From contig JAQBQB010000010.1 of the NCBI GenBank assembly GCA_028287235.1, positions 1-64,000 of the forward strand: a stretch of DNA of 64,000 bases, written 5' to 3'. A program made the position numbers and the translations under genes. Every line of letters starts with the position of its first letter. Within the stretch, counting starts at the first letter, position 1. Below, in pieces: positions 56,169 to 64,000 of this stretch. A model generated the notes under the pieces. It worked only from the letters and a program-made list of their open reading frames with translations, searched no databases and was not told the origin of the DNA. This stretch comes from Gemmatimonadota bacterium. GTDB lineage: Bacteria > Gemmatimonadota > Gemmatimonadetes > Gemmatimonadales > Gemmatimonadaceae.

Positions 56169-57125
56169 TTAGAAGAGTTCAGCCCAGCTGCGTTGATGCA
56201 CCGGACGCGGCGGAACCGCCGCTCGAAGCACGTGGCTGATGGTGCAACCCGAGTATCGGACGGTTGCGTCGGACAGATCGATGGCGGGCACGCCGGCGGG
56301 CGGCACGGCGAAGGAGAGAAGCGCTCCGGTCAGCACGAATCCGCCCGCCCGCGCGTCGACTCGCCCGCGCGCGATGACGAGTCCGTTGGCCACGAACGGG
56401 CCGGCGATCGTGAGGGACCCGTCGACGATGAGGATCCCGTCGAGCGTGCCGCCCGATATCGTGGTATCCCCACGTACATGGATCATATTCGCCGCCGGGG
56501 CGAGCGCGGTGATCTGGCGGCCGGTGAGGTAGTAGGTCGCCGAATCAGCCGCCACAGCGCTGTGAGCCACGCGAGCGGCTGCCGCTCCGCCCCCCGTCAT
56601 GTCGACCGCGAGAGGAAGCAAAAGGTCAGCGGCGGACGGCTGCCCGCAATCGGGCTCGGAGGCAGTGTCCGACGGGAAGGCCACGTTACGCCCGAGTGAG
56701 ACCGCGCCCCGGGAGACGACGCCAGATCCCGCCGGCGCTCCTACCATAGGAAAGCGCGCGACGAGGTTCACGCGGCGATGCCCCTGATCCGTTCCCGACA
56801 GCGAGGCGTCAGCGACGAGCCAGAGAGCTCCGGCGCGGAGGCGAGTGGCCGCAACGTCGACGTGGACGCCTGTGTCATCGGGGAACGGAAGCACGAACGC
56901 GCGCGCCACGCCGAGCGGGAGGTCGGCCAGTCCATAACCGCGCGCGTCGGCGAGGACGGAGTTGAGCGCAAAGTCGGCGGCGGCGGTGAGGAGCGCGTCG
57001 GTGTGCGACAGGCGCGAGGAACGCTGCGCCAACGTGGACGAGGCCAGAGCACCAACGACCAGCAGCGCCACGAGCGTCATCACGGCGAGCGCGGCGAGCA
57101 GCGCGATGCCATGCCGCCTTCGCAT
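56169..57125 (-). CDS. PilX-like pilus assembly protein
   Basis: A 318-residue protein with a basic start and a single N-terminal hydrophobic helix (GIALLAALAVMTLVALLVVGALASS), like the PilX/GspK class of minor pilin-like proteins. The body is beta-rich with a central DTTISGGTLDGILIVDGSLTIAG region resembling a beta-helix, and it has two or three Cys that may pair. It ends 170 bp before pilM. It sits in the minor-pilin run with the pilW- and pilV-like genes. Confidence 0.75.
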   Translation of the reverse strand: MRRRHGIALLAALAVMTLVALLVVGALASSTLAQRSSRLSHTDALLTAAADFALNSVLADARGYGLADLPLGVARAFVLPFPDDTGVHVDVAATRLRAGALWLVADASLSGTDQGHRRVNLVARFPMVGAPAGSGVVSRGAVSLGRNVAFPSDTASEPDCGQPSAADLLLPLAVDMTGGGAAAARVAHSAVAADSATYYLTGRQITALAPAANMIHVRGDTTISGGTLDGILIVDGSLTIAGPFVANGLVIARGRVDARAGGFVLTGALLSFAVPPAGVPAIDLSDATVRYSGCTISHVLRAAVPPRPVHQRSWAELF

Positions 57126-57133
57126 ACCCGCCG

Positions 57134-58033
57134 TCAGCGCCGGTTGCGAAGGAGAACGACGATGCCGGCGGAGTCGCCTCGTTTTCCATTCGCCGCCGCG
57201 GCGCCAAGCACGCGTGTGGACGTACGCGTCTGTCCCCGGAAATCCACACGCACGGTGGCGATCGATCGAGTGTCCGATACGGGCGCCGATAGCGCGCTCC
57301 CCGCGCTGTCCGCGTAGCCGAGCGTCAAGCCTCCGGCGGATGCGGATAGAAACGGCCCGCTGACCGGTTGGATCGTATTGAAGCGACGAGTGGCGTTATT
57401 CCAGTCTCGCTCCCCCAGATACCACGCGCCGTCGGACGCATGATAGAGGCTGTAGCGCAGCGGACGTGTGACGCGAAGCGGCTGACCCACTGAGAGGGCG
57501 AGCGACGGCGGAGACTCGAGCGCGAGCGCGACGCGCGCGAGCAGCCGGTCCGCGGCGGGCAGCTGCGGCGCCGACGCAACGCACGCACCCGGCGCGGCAG
57601 CGGAGACAGTGGCAACGCGAAACGGTTGCCACGCCTCGATCGAGTCCGGCATGGTGAGCAGCCACGCGGAATCGCCCGCTTCAATCGGCGCGGAGCTGCC
57701 GTTGAAGGTTGCGGCTCCCAAGCCCGCCGGTGCGAGCACGAAGGCCCCGCCGATCGTATCGCAGACGACCGCACTCGCAATCGTGGCGCGTAGCTCGATC
57801 GATGTGTCGCGCGCCTCGCGAATGTCCCCGGCGCCGCTCGACGCGCCACGAAGGTCGATGGGCAGGATGGCTTCGGCGTCGCGCAACTGTCCGGCGAGCG
57901 CGCTCGCGTCGGCGAGATCTCCGAACACGCGCTGTTGGCGCAGGCTGATCGACGCGATGAGTCCGAGCGCGCCGCCGCCGACCACGAGCACGACGACCAG
58001 CTCGAGAAGCGTGACGCCGCGGCGCGTCAACAC
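57134..58033 (-). CDS. PilW-like minor pilin (prepilin-type leader)
   Basis: A 299-residue pseudopilin. The class III signal MLTRRG, then VTLLELVVVLVVGGGALGL, includes Glu5 of the mature protein. The start is GTG at 58033 and overlaps the pilV-like stop by 7 bases. The globular part has paired Cys (AVVCDTIGG and APGACVA). Minor pilins of this class prime pilus assembly. Family name is by length and position. Confidence 0.82.
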   Translation of the reverse strand: MLTRRGVTLLELVVVLVVGGGALGLIASISLRQQRVFGDLADASALAGQLRDAEAILPIDLRGASSGAGDIREARDTSIELRATIASAVVCDTIGGAFVLAPAGLGAATFNGSSAPIEAGDSAWLLTMPDSIEAWQPFRVATVSAAAPGACVASAPQLPAADRLLARVALALESPPSLALSVGQPLRVTRPLRYSLYHASDGAWYLGERDWNNATRRFNTIQPVSGPFLSASAGGLTLGYADSAGSALSAPVSDTRSIATVRVDFRGQTRTSTRVLGAAAANGKRGDSAGIVVLLRNRR

Positions 58034-58374
58034 GGAAGGCGCGTGCGCAGCACCACCGCGCGCGTGTCGCCGCCCGCCGTGAACGTGACGCGGTCGAGTA
58101 CTTCGCGGACGTCGTTTGCCTGTAACACAACGGACCAGTCCTCGCGCAGACCGCGCGACGGGCCGGTGCTACCGGCCGCGGCGGCACACGGTTGCGCGCC
58201 GAGCAGTTGAATACGATTCGTGGCGGCACGCAGCGCCGTGGATCGCGCGCGAACCTCCGCGGCACGGCGCACGAGCACCGCACTGCCGGCGACGAGCGCA
58301 AGAAGCCCCACGTCGATCAGGACGACGGCGACGAGCACCTCGATGAGCGTGAAGCCGGACCGGTTGAATCGCAT
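58027..58374 (-). CDS. PilV-like minor pilin
   Basis: A 115-residue pseudopilin with leader MRFNRSG followed by FTLIEVLVAVVLIDVGLLAL, a standard prepilin cleavage site with Glu5. A small globular domain contains two Cys (AQPCAAA and the C-terminal LPC) likely to pair. It is the first of three minor-pilin genes ahead of pilM and is separated from pilA by a strong terminator. Confidence 0.85.
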   Translation of the reverse strand: MRFNRSGFTLIEVLVAVVLIDVGLLALVAGSAVLVRRAAEVRARSTALRAATNRIQLLGAQPCAAAAGSTGPSRGLREDWSVVLQANDVREVLDRVTFTAGGDTRAVVLRTRLPC

Positions 58375-58501
58375 GGGCCGAAGCTACCGATCGATGCCGC
58401 GGCCGCGTCATCGTACCATCGCGGCGCGGATCGGAAGCGCGCCAACCAAGAATTCTCGAGCGGCATGGACAGCTGTGTCGGATGCCGGGAATCGCGCCAG
58501 C

Positions 58502-58546
58502 AAAAAAAACGCGGACCTCGGCGCAATGCCGAGGTCCGCGTTTTTC
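58502..58546. terminator. Strong bidirectional terminator after pilA
   Basis: A 14-bp perfect stem (ACGCGGACCTCGGC and its complement) with a 5-base loop is flanked by A8 on the left and T5 on the right. On the minus strand it lies 22 bases after the pilA stop, so pilA is probably transcribed alone. Confidence 0.93.
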
Positions 58547-58567
58547 GTTCGATGGGTGAAACCGAAG

Positions 58568-58954
58568 CTACTTACAGGCGGGCTCGCCTTCGGCAGCGGA
58601 CGTACCAACCGTGGGGTTCGTGGTGTTGATGCCGATACCGCAGGTCATGCCGGCGAGCTGCGTGTGGTCGTTGGTCGCGTACCAGTAGCCGGCGCCCGTC
58701 GTGATGGTCGGGGCATTCGTGCCGGACGAGTTCTGGTACTTGAGCTGCGAGATCGTCGCGGTGTACTTCGAGCTGTCGGAGAAGAACGCTTCTTCGGCGG
58801 TGACGAGGTTACGGAGATCGGACTTCATCGCCGTGATGTACGCCTTCGACTTGGTGTTCGCGAACTTCGGGATCGCGATGGCGGCAAGGATGCCGATGAT
58901 CACGACCACGATGAGCAACTCGATCAGCGTAAAGCCCTTGCGGAGTTTGAGCAT
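58568..58954 (-). CDS. pilA: Major type IV pilin PilA
   Basis: A 128-residue prepilin. A 7-residue leader ending in Gly is followed by FTLIELLIVVVIIGILAAIA, with Glu5 and the usual long N-terminal helix. The globular domain is rich in Thr and Asn and has two Cys near the end (MTCG and PACK) forming a probable D-loop. Size and composition are those of a major pilin. It is monocistronic, with a sigma-54-type promoter upstream and a strong terminator downstream. Confidence 0.95.
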   Translation of the reverse strand: MLKLRKGFTLIELLIVVVIIGILAAIAIPKFANTKSKAYITAMKSDLRNLVTAEEAFFSDSSKYTATISQLKYQNSSGTNAPTITTGAGYWYATNDHTQLAGMTCGIGINTTNPTVGTSAAEGEPACK

Positions 58955-59007
58955 ATTTTGATTCCGGAAATGGAGGTGGCTGCGCGGTGGGATTTCGACC
59001 TGCTCAA

Positions 59008-59024
59008 TGCAACCTGCGGACCCA
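59008..59024 (-). promoter_or_regulatory. Sigma-54-type promoter of pilA
   Basis: On the minus strand GGTCCGCAGGTTGCA has GG at -24 and TTGCA at -12 with correct 12-base register, and CG after the -24 core as in the consensus. Transcription would start near 58997, giving a leader of about 43 bases. The -24 side is only partly matched. Confidence 0.55.
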
Positions 59025-59070
59025 AAAGGGTAAAGATTCTTATCGCCTACAATCACAACGACTTACAGCG

Positions 59071-60822
59071 CTATCGAGGCAACGGCATCGCTCCGCGCCG
59101 TCCCGTGTTTTGCACGGAGTCTGGCACTTTACTACTGGGTCGCGCCCTCACCATCGCCTCGGTGCCGCGATGAGTCTCGGCAGCTTTCACGGAGTCCGCG
59201 ATGAAGAGGATCCGGTGCATGAGCGTCAGGTTCCCCCCGCGGCGTATCGCGATCAGCGCCTGAACCCTCGCCTCGTCGTAGTGATCCTCGTTCAACAAAC
59301 ACCACGCGTACGCCGCATGGCCGAGAGGGAAGTTCGGGTCGAGCGTGTGCGTCCACTGATAGAGTGGAATCGCCGGTCCGCACAAATTGAGCGATCGATA
59401 CTGTTCGGCGAGGTTGTACGAGAGATAGGGGTCGTACGGGAAAAGCCGTAGCGCCGTCTTGTACTCCTCTTCGCCGATTCGCAAACGTTTGTGCTCGAAG
59501 TTCCACGCGCCGAGCATGTAGTGCGCGCGATAGGTCTGCGGCGCGTCGGCGATCATGTGGTCGAACAAGGTCTGGTTGTCGTGCCAAACCGTCGTACGCT
59601 CGGAGCTCCTGACGGCGCCGGTGAGCAGCACGATCGCGAGCAACACGCCTGCCAACTGCACCACGTGCGGCGAGAGCTGGCCGCGCGCGCGCAGACGCGG
59701 AGCGATCGACGTGAGCAGCCCGCCCACGATCAACATGGCGCCCACGCTCGGAAGGAACAGTGTGCGCTCGGCGAGCACGATGCCCGCGGGGATCAGAAAA
59801 TTGCTCGACGGAGCCAGCGTGATGCACACAATCGCGATGCCGAAGCTGATCACCCGCTGCCGGCGCCAGAGTGCGACTCCGAGCGTGATGATGGCGGCAA
59901 GGAGCAGAAAGCCCGGGAGCTGCCAGAGCCCCACGCCCTGCGCGATCTGAATGTCCGGCGGTCCGTACTCCGCCGAGAGGTGCGCCGGCCAATAGAGCAA
60001 GCGAACCCATTCCGGCACGACACCGAGCGCCGTGAGCGCGCGATTCACGTTGCTGATGTGCAGCGTGCTGAATGGCGTGAAGGGGGCGAAACCGCCAATG
60101 CCATGGTCGGAGAGCACGAGCGACCGCACGCCGACAAACCCCACCGCGACCATCACCAGTCCGAGATACAACGGACGTAGCCGGCGAATCCGATCGCGGA
60201 GCGGTGTGGGATCGTCGATCACCAGCAGCTCGGCGGCGGCGAGCAGCGCAGGCAGCACAATGGCGTGTTCCTTCGAGAAGCAGGACACGGCGTAGAGGAG
60301 GGCGATGCCAACCCCCGTGCGCGGCTGCAACGCGCCGGTCATGCGATCTCGCAAGTACAGCAATAATGCGAGCAGCAGCGTCACGGCGACTAGCTGCTCC
60401 GAGAGACCCACCACTCCCGCCACCGCTTCGACGTGCACCGGATGCACGGCGAACAGCGCCGCGCAGACCCACGCCGCCCACTGCGGCAGCAGACGGCGGG
60501 CGATGAAGTAGACGAGCACCGCCGAGGCGGCGTAGAGCAGAATGTTCGTCGCGTGAAAGATCCACGGCTTGCCGCCGCCCATGGCCCACTCGATCCGGTA
60601 CAGGAGCATCGTGAGCGGACGGTAGCCGTCGCCGCCGAGCTTGCGCGGCCAGTACGGTGTGGTGAACGCGTTCCACCAGTGGCGTAGGTCGGGCGTCGCC
60701 GGATTCTGCTCCACGATGTACCGGTCGTCGTAGGCGAAGCGATTGAACACGCCACTCGCCGACGACGCGATCGCCAACAGCGCGACGATGACCGTATCCC
60801 ACCGACGCCAACGCCCGCTCAT
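59071..60822 (-). CDS. TMTC-like membrane glycosyltransferase with TPR tail
   Basis: A 583-residue polytopic protein with about 11-13 membrane helices followed by a soluble tail of TPR type (residues about 455-560, AHYMLGAWNFEHKRLRIGEEEYKTALRLFPYDP). The luminal motif FNRFAYDDRYIVEQNP with Asp-Asp, and the Arg in GDGYRPLTMLLYRIEW, follow the GT-C/TMTC plan of dolichol- or polyprenyl-sugar-dependent enzymes. It probably glycosylates a protein or glycan outside the membrane, pilin being an obvious candidate. Its ATG overlaps the GT2 gene stop (ATGA). Confidence 0.8.
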   Translation of the reverse strand: MSGRWRRWDTVIVALLAIASSASGVFNRFAYDDRYIVEQNPATPDLRHWWNAFTTPYWPRKLGGDGYRPLTMLLYRIEWAMGGGKPWIFHATNILLYAASAVLVYFIARRLLPQWAAWVCAALFAVHPVHVEAVAGVVGLSEQLVAVTLLLALLLYLRDRMTGALQPRTGVGIALLYAVSCFSKEHAIVLPALLAAAELLVIDDPTPLRDRIRRLRPLYLGLVMVAVGFVGVRSLVLSDHGIGGFAPFTPFSTLHISNVNRALTALGVVPEWVRLLYWPAHLSAEYGPPDIQIAQGVGLWQLPGFLLLAAIITLGVALWRRQRVISFGIAIVCITLAPSSNFLIPAGIVLAERTLFLPSVGAMLIVGGLLTSIAPRLRARGQLSPHVVQLAGVLLAIVLLTGAVRSSERTTVWHDNQTLFDHMIADAPQTYRAHYMLGAWNFEHKRLRIGEEEYKTALRLFPYDPYLSYNLAEQYRSLNLCGPAIPLYQWTHTLDPNFPLGHAAYAWCLLNEDHYDEARVQALIAIRRGGNLTLMHRILFIADSVKAAETHRGTEAMVRARPSSKVPDSVQNTGRRGAMPLPR

Positions 60823-61628
60823 CGGAAGAGGTTGTACTTGGTGATGTGCCAGAACGCCGCGACGCCGTCGCGCCAGTTGATCTTCTTGCCTTCGGCGTAG
60901 GTGCGCCCCGAGTAGCTGATCGGCACCTCGAAGATGCGCGCGTCGGCGTGCGCGAGGCGCGCGGTGATCTCCGGCTCGAAGCCGAAGCGCTGCGCCGTGA
61001 GCTTGGGCAGGAGGGAACGCGCGAGCTCGCCGCGCATCGCCTTGTAGCAGGTCTCCATGTCGGTGAGGTTGAGATTCGTCAGCATGTTGCTGTACATCGT
61101 CAACAGGGAGTTGCCCACGGAGTGCCAGTAGTAGAGCACGCGGTGCGGCCCGCCGAGGAAGCGCGAGCCGAAGCAGGCGTCGGCCCGGCCGCTGAGAATG
61201 GGCTCGAGCAGCGTCGGCCAATCGGCGGGGTCGTACTCGAGATCGGCGTCCTGCACGATCACGATGTCGCCGGTGCTCATCGACAGCGCGTGACGGATCG
61301 CCGCGCCCTTGCCCTGGTTGCGCGGCTGCCGAAAGAGCTGATGGATGCGTCCCTGCGCGAGCAGCGTCTCGAGAATCTCCTGCGTGCCGTCGGTGGAGCA
61401 GTCGTCGACGCAGATGATCTCGAGCGGAAGCGGCGTCGCACGGACTTGCTCGACGATGAGGTCGATGGTGTCGCGCTCGTTGTAGACGGGAATGAGCACG
61501 GACAGGCGCACGGTGCTGGGGTCGACCGGCGTGCGCGGACGCATCTTCGCGGCGTATTTCTCGGCGCGAACAGGCGTGAGGGTGGCGCGGGCGGCTTGGC
61601 CGTTGGAGCCGGAGGCGACGTGTGTCAT
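60819..61628 (-). CDS. Family 2 glycosyltransferase (dolichyl-phosphate-mannose synthase-like)
   Basis: A 269-residue cytoplasmic GT2 enzyme. LSVLIPVYNERDTIDLIVEQ, ICVDDCSTDGTQE and the metal motif QDADLEY mark the fold. FGSRFLGG and DMETCYKAMR are typical of polyprenyl-phosphate sugar transferases. It lacks membrane helices. It is expected to load a lipid carrier with sugar for the adjacent GT-C enzymes. The ATG at 61628 overlaps the neighbour's stop. Confidence 0.9.
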   Translation of the reverse strand: MTHVASGSNGQAARATLTPVRAEKYAAKMRPRTPVDPSTVRLSVLIPVYNERDTIDLIVEQVRATPLPLEIICVDDCSTDGTQEILETLLAQGRIHQLFRQPRNQGKGAAIRHALSMSTGDIVIVQDADLEYDPADWPTLLEPILSGRADACFGSRFLGGPHRVLYYWHSVGNSLLTMYSNMLTNLNLTDMETCYKAMRGELARSLLPKLTAQRFGFEPEITARLAHADARIFEVPISYSGRTYAEGKKINWRDGVAAFWHITKYNLFR

Positions 61629-63174
61629 CGGATCATGGACGTGAAAATGAGACCGTTCGAGATGCTGTCGCGTAACACCAGCTCGGGTGGATGCAGGCCC
61701 GCCATGGAACGCGCGGCCGACGTGAGCGAGTCGTTGGCGACGATCGCGACCGCGTCGACGCGGTACGAGCGGAGGATGGACCGCAGTGCATCGCCTCGGG
61801 CCGCGCTCGACTGCGGCGCGAAGTAGTCGTCGACGGAAAAACTCGTCGCGGGCACGGACGTGCGGCCCGTGTACAGGTACAACAGCAGCTCGGAGTTCGA
61901 GGCGATGACCGCGTCGGGCCGGGTGTTCTGCGTCGTCCAGATGATGAGCGGACGCACCGCGGTTGCCGTTTGGCGTGGAATGCTCGACCACCAATGCCCG
62001 CGATAGCCACGAAAGGTGTACACGGAGTAGCCGGCGAGACTCGCGGCAATTCCAACCGCGACCACGGCGCGCGTGATCCGCGAGCCGCTCGACGCCGGAC
62101 GCCAGTCGCGCAGCTCGAGCGCGCCGAGCACGGCGAGCATCACGATGAGCGGCCAGATGCCCCAGATGAATCGCGCCGGTGTGAAGGGCCAGAGCAGCAC
62201 GATGCCGACGTAAGCGACGAGGAACAGTGCCGTCACCAGGGCCGTGCGGCGCAGGCGCACGAGTCCCGCGCACAACACGCCGACGACGAGCAGCGTGACC
62301 GCCCAGCGCGTGGCCGAGGGCAGACCGGCTGTCGACATGCTCATGATGGTGCCGAGCAGCTCGAGACCCGTACGTTCGACCGTGCGCGCACCGAGCGCGA
62401 GTCCGCCGGACTGAACGCCGCGCGCCAGCCAACCGCCGTACGATTCGTATGCGCCGCGCATGACCAGCGGCACCGCGTCGCGATGGAGAACTTTCCACAC
62501 TTGCCAGGGCGCCACGACGGCGAGCGCCGTGGGCACGAACGCGGCAAGCGCGCGCCGCCGCCGCCGAAGGAGCAGCGCAACGGCCACGGCAAGCGAGAAC
62601 GCGACGCCGTGCGTGCGTACGAGAATCAGGGCACCGGCGAGCGCGCCGAGGGCGATCACGGTGATCGCGTTCTCTTCCCCGTCCGCCACTCGTTCGGCCA
62701 AGAGCAGCGAGGGGATGAGCAGCGCGAGGAACAGCATCTCCGACATCACCAGGGTGCTCAACACGAGGGTCGGCACGGAGAGGCATCCCGCGATGGCCAG
62801 CGCGCAGGCGCCGAACGCCGGCAGGTTGAGCCGGCGGTAGGCGAAGAACACGATCCCCACCGCCACGGCCGTGAGCAAACAGGCATTCAAACCCTTGAAT
62901 GCGAGCACATTCCCAGGGAACACGGGAAACAGCCGCCAGATCAGGGAGAGGAGCGCCGGATAGCCGGGTGGAAAGTGCGTGGCTGCCGGCGTGCCGGGCA
63001 GGTGCAGCCAGCTGTATCCATGTCCGGTCGCCAGCGACTTCGCGAGCACGACGTACATGCCGTCGTCGAACACCACGCCCGCGGGGAGCGTGTCGATCGA
63101 CGAGATTGCCACCGGAAGCACGACGACGGCCGCGAGCGCCGCCGCGGATCCGATGCGCGACGGCGGCGCGTCGA

Positions 63175-63178
<4 letters not shown>
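61625..63178 (-). CDS. GT-C type membrane glycosyltransferase
   Basis: A 517-residue protein with about 11 membrane helices. The first external loop [21 protein letters not shown] carries the Asp-Asp pair typical of GT39/PMT- and ArnT-like enzymes, followed by [18 protein letters not shown]. The C-terminal 150 residues form a soluble domain. It starts with GTG at 63178, overlapping the activator gene's stop. It likely transfers a sugar from a lipid carrier. Acceptor unknown. Confidence 0.82.

Positions 63179-64000
<822 letters not shown>

Overview
This 64 kb window is high-GC, densely packed, Gram-negative chromosomal DNA. Indicators of a Gram-negative cell are a type IV pilus secretin, outer-membrane barrel-type proteins with signal peptides, and lipoproteins. 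The mix of large secreted peptidases, a DUF5916 barrel protein, a BTAD/SARP-type regulator with an ATPase core, UbiB-like kinases and long gene-dense operons best fits a soil-type member of the Gemmatimonadota. That assignment is inferred from gene content, because no rRNA or tRNA gene was seen.

Layout. 0-9.6 kb: the end of a CstA peptide transporter with its YbdD partner, an MFS transporter, an M20 peptidase, an overlapping four-gene operon (cupin isomerase, nucleotidyltransferase, ABC ATPase, ABC permease) and a UbiB/ABC1 kinase. 9.6-17.4 kb: two large secreted peptidases (M1 with a barrel-like tail, and S9) and two uncharacterised proteins. 17.4-20.8 kb: the F0 half of ATP synthase plus delta (atpZ-atpI-atpB-atpE-atpF-atpH), closed by a clear terminator, so alpha, gamma, beta and epsilon must lie elsewhere. 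21-29.4 kb: a lipoprotein, a solo MoxR ATPase, decayed-looking small membrane ORFs, a 1035-residue BTAD-ATPase regulator facing a membrane HD-GYP protein, and an uncharacterised two-domain protein. The regulator/HD-GYP stretch is visibly richer in A+T and looks accessory. 29.5-35.6 kb: a sigma-54 activator coupled to mogA, then gcvT and a DUF5916 barrel protein.

35.6-64 kb is one continuous minus-strand block. Read in its own direction it runs: sigma-54 activator (PilR-like), three membrane or glycosyl transferase genes, pilA, minor pilins, pilMNOPQ, a lipoprotein, aroC-aroK, a short Smg-like gene, topA, a secreted protein, trmFO, xerC, hslV-hslU, argF, bcp and a flavin-binding stress protein. 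It joins gene orders known separately from Proteobacteria (pilMNOPQ-aroK, smg-topA) and Firmicutes (topA-trmFO-xerC-hslV-hslU).

The most interesting non-coding signals are: (1) three exact heptamers ATGACGC at 11-bp spacing, 8 bp from a -10-like element, just upstream of the BTAD/SARP-type regulator; (2) a sigma-54-type promoter upstream of pilA, with a PilR-like gene nearby; (3) C-rich degenerate repeats placed immediately before several start codons where a Shine-Dalgarno would be expected; (4) three stem-loops in the atpB-atpE spacer; (5) an interspersed repeat at the trmFO/xerC junction that is translated into the TrmFO tail. No CRISPR array, IS element, prophage, rRNA or tRNA was found.
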